Below are positions 43,622-52,721 of a stretch of 64,000 nucleotides of DNA, in pieces. A model generated the notes under the pieces. That model was given only the letters and a program-made list of their open reading frames with translations, searched no databases and was not told the DNA's origin. Source of the stretch: Ignavibacteriales bacterium (GTDB lineage Bacteria; Bacteroidota; Ignavibacteria; Ignavibacteriales; Ignavibacteriaceae); NCBI GenBank assembly GCA_016709765.1, contig JADJMD010000013.1:496001-560000 (forward strand), written 5' to 3'. Made by a program: the position numbers and the translations under genes. Position 1 is the stretch's first letter. Every line of letters starts with the position of its first letter.

Positions 43622-43705
43622 TTTAAGCCAAAGCAATCATAATCGCTTGTTTAGAAATTTTCGTAATTTTGATTGCTATTATTCACAATTTATTCCGGAG
43701 AATTT

Positions 43706-44683
43706 ATGGGTTACGAGTTATTGGATCAAATCAAATCAAAAGCAAAATCTAAAAATAAAACAATTGTACTTCCAGAATCACACGATGAAAGAGTTCTAAA
43801 AGCAGCAGAAATTTTAACCAAAGAAAAAATTTGCAAAGTTATCACTCTTGGCAATCCAGTAAAAGTTAATGAAGATGCAAAAAAACTTGGTGTGGATTTA
43901 ACAGATGTTGAAATTTTAGATCATACAAATCATCCAAAGTTTGATGAGTTTGCAAACATCTATTATGAATTGCGAAAGAAAAAAGGAATGACCCCGGAAT
44001 TGGCTAAAGAAACGATGAAGCGTGATTTATTCTTTGCAGCAATGATGCTGCGTGAAGGATTAGTTGATGGAAGCGTCGCGGGTTCATTTGCATCAACAGC
44101 TGATGTTATGAAAGCTGGAATACAAATAGTTGGAATGCCGCAGGGAATTTCAATCGTATCCAGTTTCTTTTTAATGTTATTTAAAGATAGAGCTTTCAGT
44201 TTTGCAGATTGTGCAGTTGTTCCAAATCCTGATGCTGAACAGCTTGCAGATATTGCAATATCAACAGCGGATAATCATAATAAATTAACAGGTGAAGAAC
44301 CACTTGTTGCGATGTTATCTTTTTCAACAAAGGGCAGTGCAAAACACGAACTAGCTGATAAGGTAATCAAAGCAACAGAAATTGTAAAAACAAAAAGACC
44401 TGATCTTAATGTTGATGGTGAACTTCAATTTGATGCTGCAATTGTGGAATCAATCGGAAAGAAAAAAGCACCGGAAAGTAAAGTTGCAGGCATTGCAAAT
44501 GTTCTTGCTTTTCCTGATTTGAATGCTGGAAATATTGGTTACAAAATTGCTCAACGCTGGGGCGGCGCTGAAGCAGTTGGTCCAATGGTTCAGGGATTGA
44601 AAAAACCATTTTTTGATTTAAGTCGTGGCTGCAGTGTTGATGATATTGTAAATACAGCGTCAATAAATGTTTTGATGGTATAG
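43706..44683 (+). CDS. pta: Phosphate acetyltransferase (short form)
   Basis: 325 residues from the ATG at 43706, which has GGAG five bases upstream. It has the full Pta domain: KNKTIVLPESHDERVLKA at the start, GSVAGSFASTADVMKAGIQ, VVPNPDAEQLADIA, and near the end DLNAGNIGYK and RWGGAEAVGP. It interconverts acetyl-CoA and acetyl phosphate. No ackA is adjacent. Short single-domain Pta fits an anaerobic or facultative energy metabolism with substrate-level ATP, alongside the ADP-forming ligase at 27594. Confidence 0.95.
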   Translation: MGYELLDQIKSKAKSKNKTIVLPESHDERVLKAAEILTKEKICKVITLGNPVKVNEDAKKLGVDLTDVEILDHTNHPKFDEFANIYYELRKKKGMTPELAKETMKRDLFFAAMMLREGLVDGSVAGSFASTADVMKAGIQIVGMPQGISIVSSFFLMLFKDRAFSFADCAVVPNPDAEQLADIAISTADNHNKLTGEEPLVAMLSFSTKGSAKHELADKVIKATEIVKTKRPDLNVDGELQFDAAIVESIGKKKAPESKVAGIANVLAFPDLNAGNIGYKIAQRWGGAEAVGPMVQGLKKPFFDLSRGCSVDDIVNTASINVLMV

Positions 44684-44695
44684 GAATTATTTTAG

Positions 44696-44721
44696 CAGCA
44701 TCGGTCTCGCTACCGATGCTG
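44696..44721 (+). terminator. Hairpin after pta
   Basis: CAGCATCGGT pairs with ACCGATGCTG around CTCGCT, 12 bp after the pta stop. No T-run follows, so it may be a 3' stabilising hairpin or a Rho-dependent end. Confidence 0.55.
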
Positions 44722-45007
44722 TCTAAGGAAATAAAAAATAGATTAGATTTCGTTAGTCATTAAAAATCTTTGTTTAACTACTTGAAAGAATCATTTTCTT
44801 TATTTACGTTTGGTTAGTATTAATTAGGATACAATTTAAATCGAGGCAAGTATGGGTTATCTTGGCACGATTATTAGCTCTCTCTCTCTCTAAAAATTCC
44901 AATGAAGTTGGATTCAAGACTTTTGGATTTTTATCCAATGCGATTTCACACCAGTTACAACCTCAACCATTTAATAAAATAATTTAAGACTTAGCCGGGG
45001 AACCAAA
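44722..45007. other. Spacer before lipoprotein gene, with a short CT repeat
   Basis: The gap between pta and the next gene totals 324 bp. Apart from the hairpin at 44696 it holds a (CT)7 run at 44878-44891 and no open frame with a ribosome site. The run is too short to call functional. Confidence 0.5.
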
Positions 45008-46054
45008 ATGAAAAAAAATACTTTCTTCTACGTTGCACTTTTAACATCTTCCTTTATCATCTCCTTATTATTTTACTCTTGCAACACAACAGAACCTGAT
45101 GAACTAAAACCAGGTAGGCGTGATTATACCTGGACGGTGGATACGATTAATACCAATGCCTATTACAGAATGTGGGGAAGTTCCCCAACCGATTTATGGG
45201 TAACCGGTTCTGGAGACTGGGATAAATCTATTGCTAATTTTGATGGTTACCAATGGCATGCTTATGGAGTGAATGGAATAGTTAACCCAAAGGGAATATT
45301 TGGATTCGATAAGAATAACTTTTTCGTTAGTGCTGAAAATGGGAAAATATGGAAGTATAATGGAAATATTTGGACATTATTTGCTGAATTATCTAAAGAT
45401 GGGCAATCGAATTTCGCATTTAACGATATTTGGGGAATTTCATCTAATGACTTTTATGTTTTCGGTGGTTTGCCAGATACCATAATTGGAGCATTTAATA
45501 ACAGTGTAATTGCTCACTACTATAATAATAAATGGTCAATGTTAGACACAAGGGCAATTAACGGAATAGTTGCAAACGTTTATAAAAATGTAAAAGAAAA
45601 TAAAACATATATACTTACCTATAAATTGGGCGGTGGGATAGATCCAGATAGTTCAATTATTTATGAATATGACCAATCGAATTTTAAAAAAATTTACAGC
45701 AGTATCTGGGCAGGTGGATTGCAAGCTGAGATTAGGCTTATAGGTGATGAAGTTATTTTTGTTCTTGGAAATCAAATTGCAAAAAGAGTAAATGGGCAGT
45801 TCCAATCATTATTACAAGTAGAAAATCCAAATTTTTATCAGCGTATTTGGGGGAAAAATTCCAAGGATATTTTTCTTTTAATGACAGATGGTTTAGCTCA
45901 TTATAACGGAAGTGATATTCAATATTTGTTTTATTTTAACATAACGCCAAGAACTCAGATATTTGGAGCAGCACTTTTTGAAAAAGATGTTTTCTTTCTA
46001 ATATATGAATCTCAAACAGGATTTGGTATAAGTTATCACGGAAAATTAAATTAA
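45008..46054 (+). CDS. Lipoprotein with propeller-like repeats
   Basis: 348 residues. Leader with lipobox LFYSC (Cys25). The body has repeats of the form MWGSSPTDLWVTGSG, IFGFDKNNFFVSAENG, IWGISSNDFYVFGG and IWGKNSKDIFLLMTDG, i.e. W-G-x-S-x-x-D-hydrophobic. These suggest a six- or seven-bladed beta-propeller anchored at the outer membrane or the surface. No catalytic motif. Isolated gene with hairpins behind it. Function not recognised; such proteins are frequent, and often multicopy, in this lineage. Confidence 0.7.
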   Translation: MKKNTFFYVALLTSSFIISLLFYSCNTTEPDELKPGRRDYTWTVDTINTNAYYRMWGSSPTDLWVTGSGDWDKSIANFDGYQWHAYGVNGIVNPKGIFGFDKNNFFVSAENGKIWKYNGNIWTLFAELSKDGQSNFAFNDIWGISSNDFYVFGGLPDTIIGAFNNSVIAHYYNNKWSMLDTRAINGIVANVYKNVKENKTYILTYKLGGGIDPDSSIIYEYDQSNFKKIYSSIWAGGLQAEIRLIGDEVIFVLGNQIAKRVNGQFQSLLQVENPNFYQRIWGKNSKDIFLLMTDGLAHYNGSDIQYLFYFNITPRTQIFGAALFEKDVFFLIYESQTGFGISYHGKLN

Positions 46055-46091
46055 TGGAGGAAAAGCAAAACAAAGCTTTATAATTAAAAAC

Positions 46092-46119
46092 GAGAGATGA
46101 TGTTAGCGCATCATCTCTC
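46092..46119 (+). terminator. Hairpin terminator after lipoprotein gene
   Basis: GAGAGATGATG pairs perfectly with CATCATCTCTC around TTAGCG, 37 bp after the stop at 46054. Only two T follow. Confidence 0.6.
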
Positions 46120-46125
46120 TTAAGT

Positions 46126-46187
46126 GAATAGTCCATCAGGCTTGCTACCTATGTTTTATTTGAATAAAACAGGGCTATTCTGTTTTT
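46126..46187 (+). other. Second structured element upstream of the T9SS gene
   Basis: GAATAGTCC (46126-46134) pairs with GGGCTATTC (46172-46180). An inner hairpin TGTTTTAT-TTGA-ATAAAACA abuts the 3' arm, and TGTTTTT follows. It could be a second terminator of the lipoprotein gene, or a leader of the T9SS gene that begins at 46297. Confidence 0.4.
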
Positions 46188-46296
46188 AAATTTAACAAAA
46201 TAATATCAATTGTAAAGGAGGGAAAATCTTCGTCAAAAACAACTTTTGTCCATTTTTAATTGAAAATTTATAAAATTAATAAAAAGGGAAATTAAA

Positions 46297-47913
46297 ATGA
46301 GAAAGAATTTTATTTTAAGTTTAATTTTTAGTGTAATGTTTTTTATAGCGACTCCGGTTCTCGCGGAGGGAGATCCACAAATTTCATTATCCCCGGCAAA
46401 CGGATCAGTGATTGAAGGTGGTTTAAATGGATATGGAAAATCAATTAACATTAACTATTCGGTAAGTAATCTCGAATCTTGCTGGTGGCGGGGTACGTGG
46501 ACCGGTTTTGAAATTTGGATTTTGGTAGATGGGAATGTTGTAAGTTATTATAGAGATCCTGAAAGGCCAGCATTTTTCACTTATTATGGTTTAACATACT
46601 CAAGTTCTTTAAATTATTATTTGAGCCAAGGAGCTCACACCATACAGGTGAATGCTAAAAGTTTTGAAGTTAAATTTGATATATATCTTGATATTAATCA
46701 ATCCTCCACCATCAATACAGTGCAAATTGTTCATCCACCTATAATTACTGCAGATAATAACTTTACGGATGTAAGTGGAGTTACGCACGGTTTAGTTACA
46801 GTTAGCGGTCGTGGCACACCAACGGCACCTTATACATTTGAAATAAATTCAGGACAAAGCGTTACCTTTACTGCAGTTTCTCCACAAACCAGTAATACGG
46901 GTTATAATATGACCTGGAATAATGGAACTACAAATCCTAGCATATGGGAGAGAAACGGTGGCTATATCTATCCGAATCAAGCATTTCTACTTGCGGTAAC
47001 ACAAGATGATAATCTTTCTATATATAAGGCTAATTTAAAAAAAATCTGCAAACCAAACTTCCAAAACAGTTTTGTTGGTGTTGGCAATGGCGGAGTAATT
47101 AAAGTTAACAATACCCAGTACAGCTCGCCAACTAATCAATTTGACGTTGTTGAACTTAACCCAATTACAGGAACGGCTGTTTACCAGGCTATTAATGAAA
47201 TTGGTTATACTTTTAATCATTGGAGCGACAATAGTACATCAGTAACCAAGACCTTTAATCCCGGGAGCACACAAACATATACTGCTTATTACACCGGCAA
47301 ACCTTTAACAACAAACAGAGCCCTTCATACAGGTACTACAGTTAATCAACCAATTGTTTTGTATTGGAATGAACATCCAAATGTGAATGTAACGCAGTAT
47401 AATATTTGGAGACAGGTGAAACATAACGGAGTAATGGGCGTTGCTCAATTAATTGCTACAACAAACAGAGGAACAACCAGCTATGTTGATTACGACTACA
47501 ATTTAACAAGAAGCTATACAAATGATTTATTGTATTATGATGTAAGACCTTATTACTCCACTGAAGGTACATACTCAGATAATGATTGGTTTGCTGTATT
47601 TGGTGTATTGATGCCAAAAACTTCTGATTCAACATCTGTTGCAGAAATGGAACTTGAAAATTCATTAGCTAACTTTCCAAATCCATTTAACCCATCAACA
47701 AATATTAGTTTTAGCATTAAAGAAGCCGGTCACGTTAATATCAAAGTGTTTGATTTGATAGGTCAGCAAGTTGCAGAACTTGTTAATGAAGAAAAAGAGG
47801 CTGGTAGTTATCAAATTAGTTTTAATGCTTCACATTTACCTTCAGGAATTTATATTTATACCATAAATGCCGGAATCTACTCACAAACTCGCAAAATGTT
47901 ACTTATGAAGTAA
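46297..47913 (+). CDS. T9SS-secreted protein with a Listeria-Bacteroides-type repeat
   Basis: 538 residues. A signal peptide ends near residue 24 (PVLAEG). The middle holds a beta-rich repeat with GYTFNHWSDNSTS and TYTAYYTGK (about 300-345), like the Listeria-Bacteroides repeat. A possible Fn3-like segment follows (about 350-445), then the type A T9SS sorting domain (SLANFPNPFNPSTNIS, SGIYIYTINAG, KMLLMK). It should be exported by T9SS and anchored or released at the surface. No catalytic motif, so a role in adhesion or binding is a guess. Confidence 0.8.
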   Translation: MRKNFILSLIFSVMFFIATPVLAEGDPQISLSPANGSVIEGGLNGYGKSININYSVSNLESCWWRGTWTGFEIWILVDGNVVSYYRDPERPAFFTYYGLTYSSSLNYYLSQGAHTIQVNAKSFEVKFDIYLDINQSSTINTVQIVHPPIITADNNFTDVSGVTHGLVTVSGRGTPTAPYTFEINSGQSVTFTAVSPQTSNTGYNMTWNNGTTNPSIWERNGGYIYPNQAFLLAVTQDDNLSIYKANLKKICKPNFQNSFVGVGNGGVIKVNNTQYSSPTNQFDVVELNPITGTAVYQAINEIGYTFNHWSDNSTSVTKTFNPGSTQTYTAYYTGKPLTTNRALHTGTTVNQPIVLYWNEHPNVNVTQYNIWRQVKHNGVMGVAQLIATTNRGTTSYVDYDYNLTRSYTNDLLYYDVRPYYSTEGTYSDNDWFAVFGVLMPKTSDSTSVAEMELENSLANFPNPFNPSTNISFSIKEAGHVNIKVFDLIGQQVAELVNEEKEAGSYQISFNASHLPSGIYIYTINAGIYSQTRKMLLMK

Positions 47914-47922
47914 AATGTTAAT

Positions 47923-47955
47923 GTAAGCCCAATTTCAAAAAGAAATTGGGCTTAC
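47923..47955 (+). terminator. Terminator hairpin after T9SS gene
   Basis: GTAAGCCCAATTTC pairs perfectly with GAAATTGGGCTTAC across AAAAA, 9 bp after the stop at 47913. Confidence 0.75.
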
Positions 47956-48040
47956 TATTGGTAATTAATATCACATTTTTTCAATTGTCTACACACAGAT
48001 ATTTTCTTAAGTTCACCCATCAAAAAAACTAACCCAATAA

Positions 48041-48340
48041 ATGAATTTATTATTTGTAACAGTTTTTGTTTTTCTATTAAATCTTCCGTTTGGATATTGG
48101 CGCGCTAATGTACCCAAATACAGATTCCAGTGGGCGCTTGCAATTCATATACCTGTACCGTTTGTTATTGCGGCAAGGATTTTTTCTAATATTGGATTTG
48201 AATTATATACCTATCCAATTTTAATTGGAGCATTTTTTTTGGGGCAGATTGCTGGAAAATATTTTTATTCAAAAAGAAAAGATTTAGGTTACGAACCAAT
48301 AACATCCTGTCTTGTAATGGATATAGTTAGACAAAATTGA
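48041..48340 (+). CDS. Small integral membrane protein, unknown function
   Basis: 99 residues with two or three membrane helices (LLFVTVFVFLLNLPFGYW, IHIPVPFVIAARIF and ILIGAFFLGQIAGKYFY). It is positively charged at the C-terminal loop (SKRKDLGY). The family is recognisable as a short conserved bacterial protein but has no known role. It precedes the glutathione peroxidase gene by 25 bp and is likely cotranscribed with it. Confidence 0.65.
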   Translation: MNLLFVTVFVFLLNLPFGYWRANVPKYRFQWALAIHIPVPFVIAARIFSNIGFELYTYPILIGAFFLGQIAGKYFYSKRKDLGYEPITSCLVMDIVRQN

Positions 48341-48365
48341 TCTGAGCTAATTTAAAAGGAATATT

Positions 48366-48953
48366 ATGAAAAAGTTATTAACAAATCTGATATACGTTTT
48401 TATTATTACGGTATTTCTCTTTCACCATCAAACACACGCAATTAAAAATTCGGATGGTAATAAAATGAACAAAAATATAAGCAGTATTTCTGTAAAAGAT
48501 ATTGATGGAAAATCGGTTAATCTTTTTGATTATAAGGGTAAAGTTTTATTGATTGTTAATGTTGCAAGCTATTGCGGCTATACAAAACAATATTCCGGTT
48601 TAGAAGAAATTTATAAAAAGTATAAAGATAAAGGATTTGAAATTCTTGCTTTCCCCTGTAATCAGTTTGGCGAACAAGAACCCGGAACAAATGAAGAGAT
48701 TAAAAACTTCTGTTCTTCAAAATTTGATGTAACATTTAAATTGTTTGATAAGATTGATGTAAATGGTAAAGACAAATCACCACTATATTCTGTTTTAACT
48801 GATAATGAAGTAACAGGCAAATCAGATATTAAGTGGAATTTTGAAAAGTTTTTAATTGATAAGAATGGAAATGTTGTTTCAAGATATTCGAGTAAAGTAG
48901 AACCCAAAAGCAAAGAATTAACATCCGCTATTGAAAAAGAATTAGCAAGATAA
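48366..48953 (+). CDS. Glutathione peroxidase-like thiol peroxidase, exported
   Basis: 195 residues. A leader (about 1-25) suggests export. The catalytic tetrad is present: Cys70 in NVASYCGYT (Cys, not selenocysteine), Gln100 in FPCNQFG, Trp157 in IKWNFEKF and an Asn in the same loop. It reduces hydroperoxides, most likely with a thioredoxin-type donor, as in most bacterial Cys-type members. The periplasmic location, if right, would put it in the envelope stress response. A strong terminator follows. Confidence 0.9.
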   Translation: MKKLLTNLIYVFIITVFLFHHQTHAIKNSDGNKMNKNISSISVKDIDGKSVNLFDYKGKVLLIVNVASYCGYTKQYSGLEEIYKKYKDKGFEILAFPCNQFGEQEPGTNEEIKNFCSSKFDVTFKLFDKIDVNGKDKSPLYSVLTDNEVTGKSDIKWNFEKFLIDKNGNVVSRYSSKVEPKSKELTSAIEKELAR

Positions 48954-48962
48954 CTTTTTATT

Positions 48963-49001
48963 ATCAGAAGACATCTTTATTAAAGATGTCTTCTGATTTT
49001 T
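48963..49001 (+). terminator. Terminator after glutathione peroxidase
   Basis: ATCAGAAGACATCTTTA pairs with TAAAGATGTCTTCTGAT, 17 bp, then TTTTT (48997-49001). It overlaps the 3' end of the convergent TerB gene by two bases. Confidence 0.85.
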
Positions 49002-49478
49002 ATTTTAATCCCATTTGTTGTTTAACCCAGAGTTTTGCGTTTATGATTTGTTTGTGCTCTACGTTGATCGTACCAGCAATACGCTTCATAAGATGATCTT
49101 CATACTCACTGAGTTTTTGATCTTTATAAATTAGTCTCCAAAGACTTTCGATCAGTTGAATTTTTTCTTCTTGACTAAATGTATTATTAATTACACCAGT
49201 AAATTCGTACAAACTAACGCTTTCTTTAATCCTTTGTTCGGCTAGCTGCATCAAGTCATTAACAGATTCATCATCTAGACTAAAAGTAGTTCTCATTTCT
49301 GATATGATATAATTTCTTTCCTCATCACTATATTCACCGTCAGCTTTTGCCATTTCAATAAATAACGCACAGGCTGCAACTTCAACTTTGCTGTTTTGTA
49401 AATTTGAATTTGAACTTCTTGCGCTCTCTATTTTAGAAGATTCATTATCCAGAAATATTTTCTTAAATTCTCAAACAT
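49000..49478 (-). CDS. TerB-family protein, frameshifted near its start
   Basis: The main frame from 49353 gives 117 residues of a TerB domain (AKADGEYSDEERNYI, VINNTFSQEEKIQLIESLW). The family normally has more: in frame, codons for IFLDNESSKIE and VEVAACALFIE lie directly upstream, and the ATG at 49478 opens FENLRK in another frame. One A must be added in the AAAA at about 49458-49461 to join them. ATG at 49478 fits the gap to the VOC gene (4 bp). TerB proteins bind metal, often linked to tellurite or stress resistance. A recent deletion or an assembly error are both possible. Confidence 0.7.
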
Positions 49479-49482
49479 AAAA

Positions 49483-49972
49483 TCACATTTTATTTAATTC
49501 ATTTAGCAAATCGGGAATATCTAAGGGTTTTGTAACCATTACTAAATTCCCATCTTCATCTTTTGGCCATTGTTCAACTAGTTTATCACAATACAATTCA
49601 ATACCGTTTCCATCAGGGTCCTTAATATAAATTGACTCAGAAACTCCATGATCAGAAGCACCTTCAAGCGGATAATTAGCTTCCCAAACTCGCTTAAATG
49701 CTCTTGCAAGATCTTCTCTCGATGGATATAAAATTGCATAATGATAAAGACCTGTATGCCCTTCAGGAGCGGGAGTCGCATTTTCACCAGCCCATGTGTT
49801 TAATCCAATGTGATGATGATAATTACCTGACGAAAGAAATACTGCATTCTTTCCAAACCTTGCAGTTACTTGAAAACCAAGTAAGTCTCTATAAAAAGCT
49901 AATGCCTTATCAAGATTAGCAACAGTTAAATGTATGTCCAATTCTTGTTCTGGGATTTAACTCGTATTCCAT
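49483..49972 (-). CDS. VOC-family glyoxalase/dioxygenase-like protein, frameshifted near its start
   Basis: The long frame (152 codons, 49483-49941) has no ATG and would begin with TTG. It contains the VOC domain: HLTVANLDKALAFYRDLLGF, YHHHIGLNTWAG, HDG-type SDHGVSESIYIKDPDGNGIELY. The ATG at 49972 opens MEYELNPRTRIGH, the usual start, but is 31 bases away, so two bases are missing near 49935 (a TA or CA repeat unit). Its metal ligands should be His-His-Glu as in catechol 2,3-dioxygenase types. TerB follows 4 bp downstream, with its own frameshift. See finding. Confidence 0.75.
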
Positions 49973-49985
49973 TTAATTCCAATAA

Positions 49986-52469
49986 TTATTTATGATTAAC
50001 TTTTACAGGTTTTACTTTCCAAATCTTATCTGAGTATTCCTTTACAGATCTGTCACTTGAAAATTTTGCTGAGCGTGCTACATTATAAATAGATTTTTTC
50101 GTCCAAGATTCTTTATTCTTATACAATTCGGCAACCTTATCCTGAGCATCAATGTAGGATTGATAATCAGCAAACAGGCAATAATAGTCAACATTCATCA
50201 AGCCGCGAATCATATCATCAAAAATTCCAATTTCTTTTTTATTAAAAAAGTTTGTTGCTATCATATCAATAACTTTTTTCAATTCTACATTTTTCTCGTA
50301 GTAATCTCTTGGATTATAACCATTAGATTTAAGTTTCACCACTTCATCAGCTAGCAAACCAAAAATAAAAATATTTTCATCGCCAACTTCTTCTCTAATC
50401 TCAACATTGGCTCCATCCATTGTTCCAATTGTAAGAGCACCGTTGAGCGCAAACTTCATATTACCTGTACCGGAAGCTTCTAATCCTGCTGTGGAAACTT
50501 GCTCCGATAAATCTGCGGCAGGAATAATTTTTTCTGCAAGTGTAACCGAGTAATTTTTTAGGAAAACAACTTTTAATTTATCACCAACATCGGGGTCATT
50601 ATTTACAACATCCGCTACACAATTAATTAATTTGATTACCATTTTTGCTGCTTGATAAGCAGGGGCAGCTTTTCCTCCAAAAATAATTGTACGTGGAACC
50701 ATTTTAATTTTGGGATTACTTTTTATTCTGTTATAAAGTGTAATGATGTGAAAAACATTCAGCAGTTGTCGTTTGTATTCGTGGAATCTTTTTATCTGAA
50801 CATCAAAAATGGAATCTGGATTAATTTTAATATGATGTTCTTTTTCAATGTACTCAATTAATACTTGTTTGTTATTCCATTTTATTCTCTGCCAGTACTC
50901 AATAAAATCTTTATCATCAACAAACTTTTCTATCTTTTTAATTTGAGGAAGATCTTTAATCCATTCTGGTCCTATTCTTTCAATTAGTAATTGTGATAAA
51001 AGAGGATTTGCGCTAACCAGCCATCTTCTTGGAGTAATTCCATTAGTAATATTAATAAATTTCTTTGGGAAGATTTTATTAAAATCAGGAAAAATTCTTT
51101 TCTTTAATATTTCAGTATGAAGTGCTGCAACACCATTAACAGCAAAACTTCCAACTATAGCAAGATTTGCCATTCTTACGCGTTTATCTTTACCAACAGA
51201 TATTATGGAAAGTTTTTCTAATACATCCTGATCTTTAGAATATTTTTCTCTAACATCTTCTAAAAATCTTCTGTTTATTTCATAAATTATTTGAAGATGT
51301 CTTGGCAGAAGTTCTCCAAATATTTGTTCCGACCATTCTTCTAAAGCTTCAGGTACTACAGTGTGGTTGGTATAAGCAAATGTTTTAGAAGTAATCTCCC
51401 ATGCGTTTTCCCAGCTATGATTTTCGTCATCAATAAGTATTCGCATTAATTCTGGTATAGCTACAACCGGATGAGTATCATTTAATTGAATACTGGTTTT
51501 TTCAGCAAACTTGTCAAATGTTGAATGAGCTATTTTATATTTTCTAATGATATCCTGTAAAGTTGCTGAGACGAAAAAATATTGCTGTTTTAATCTTAAA
51601 AACTTCCCTTCAACATAGGTGTCGTTTGGATATAAAACTTTAGAAATGTTTTCTGAATCATTTTTATTTGCAACTGACTCAACATAATTACCTTTATTAA
51701 AGTCAGAAAACTCAAAATCGATAGCTGCCTTTGCTTGCCACAAGCGCAAATTATTTACCGTTTGATTTTTATAACCGGGAACAGGAACATCATAAGCTAT
51801 TGCTAAAACATTTTCAGTATCAACCCATTTGAATCCAAGTTCACCATTCCCTTTATCATATGTATCTGTTCTACCATAAAATTGAACTTTGTATTTAAGG
51901 GATCTTCTTAACAAATCCCATGGATTCCCATCGCGCAGCCAGTTATCTGCCCGTTCTACCTGATAACCATTTTCAATATCCTGTTCGAAAATTCCGTACT
52001 CGTATCTAATTCCATATCCAAAAGCCGGAAGCTGCAGTGTAGCCATCGAATCAAGATAACATGCAGCTAACCTTCCCAAACCTCCGTTTCCCAAACCCAT
52101 ATCAGGTTCTGTTTCGGTAATCTCTTCAAGATCATATCCATCACGATCAAGAATTACACGGCACTCATTGTAATAATCTAAATTGATAAGTGCGTTTCCA
52201 AGAACTCTTCCCATAAGGTATTCTAATGAAAGATAGTAAACTCGCTTTGCATCTTTATCGTGATAAGTTTTTTGTGTGCGCAACCAACTTCTTACCATTC
52301 TGTCTCGCACAGCAAGTGAAAGAGCCGTGTATGCATCTGCTGCAGTCGCAGTATTTCTATCTTTAACTAAAGTAAACTCAAGATGCTCTGCAAATTGATT
52401 TGAAAGTGAAAAACTTGCCGGATCTTCTTTATCAGTAAAAAATATTGTCTCTGGTTCTTTTTTAGCCAT
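49986..52469 (-). CDS. glgP: Glycogen/starch phosphorylase
   Basis: 827 residues, full length. The PLP-lysine segment is EASGTGNMKFALNG near the C-terminus. The N-terminal DRMVRSWLRTQKTYH, GNGGLGRLAACYLDS and the KRIHEYKRQLLN-like segment (KRFHEYKRQLL) are all present. It releases glucose-1-phosphate from stored alpha-glucan using phosphate. It is not next to other glycogen genes here. Isolated transcription unit with a spacer of about 250 bp upstream. Confidence 0.95.
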   Translation of the reverse strand: MAKKEPETIFFTDKEDPASFSLSNQFAEHLEFTLVKDRNTATAADAYTALSLAVRDRMVRSWLRTQKTYHDKDAKRVYYLSLEYLMGRVLGNALINLDYYNECRVILDRDGYDLEEITETEPDMGLGNGGLGRLAACYLDSMATLQLPAFGYGIRYEYGIFEQDIENGYQVERADNWLRDGNPWDLLRRSLKYKVQFYGRTDTYDKGNGELGFKWVDTENVLAIAYDVPVPGYKNQTVNNLRLWQAKAAIDFEFSDFNKGNYVESVANKNDSENISKVLYPNDTYVEGKFLRLKQQYFFVSATLQDIIRKYKIAHSTFDKFAEKTSIQLNDTHPVVAIPELMRILIDDENHSWENAWEITSKTFAYTNHTVVPEALEEWSEQIFGELLPRHLQIIYEINRRFLEDVREKYSKDQDVLEKLSIISVGKDKRVRMANLAIVGSFAVNGVAALHTEILKKRIFPDFNKIFPKKFINITNGITPRRWLVSANPLLSQLLIERIGPEWIKDLPQIKKIEKFVDDKDFIEYWQRIKWNNKQVLIEYIEKEHHIKINPDSIFDVQIKRFHEYKRQLLNVFHIITLYNRIKSNPKIKMVPRTIIFGGKAAPAYQAAKMVIKLINCVADVVNNDPDVGDKLKVVFLKNYSVTLAEKIIPAADLSEQVSTAGLEASGTGNMKFALNGALTIGTMDGANVEIREEVGDENIFIFGLLADEVVKLKSNGYNPRDYYEKNVELKKVIDMIATNFFNKKEIGIFDDMIRGLMNVDYYCLFADYQSYIDAQDKVAELYKNKESWTKKSIYNVARSAKFSSDRSVKEYSDKIWKVKPVKVNHK

Positions 52470-52617
52470 TAATTCAAACTCCTTGGACTTAAATATCTAT
52501 AAATGTTGCGGCAAATTTAGTTGCAACTGCCTTTATTACAAAATAGAAATGTTTTTGAATATTGATAGAAAGAAAAAACAATGATTTTATTTTGACTAGA
52601 AATGTTTAAATAAAAAG

Positions 52618-52648
52618 CAAACCCAATCTATTAATTAAACTGGGTTTG
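52618..52648 (-). terminator. Terminator of the YCF48-type gene
   Basis: On the minus strand CAAACCCA pairs with TGGGTTTG around a 15-nt loop, then CTTTTTATTT follows. Confidence 0.7.
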
Positions 52649-52670
52649 AACTTCTATTGCAACTATCAAC

Positions 52671-52707
52671 ACCTTTCCCCCCTTCTATAAAAGAAGGGGG
52701 GAAAGGT
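52671..52707. terminator. Long GC-rich inverted repeat, 16-bp arms
   Basis: ACCTTTCCCCCCTTCT pairs perfectly with AGAAGGGGGGAAAGGT around ATAAA, 14 bp after the YCF48-type gene stop. No T-run. It probably stabilises the 3' end, or acts with the terminator at 52618. Its C6/G6 tracts are unusual for this AT-rich region. Confidence 0.6.
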
Positions 52708-52721
52708 AGGAGGAACCAGCT

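Noticed and set aside
44878..44891. Phase-variable CT repeat
   Set aside because: Only seven units, with no gene frame depending on it.
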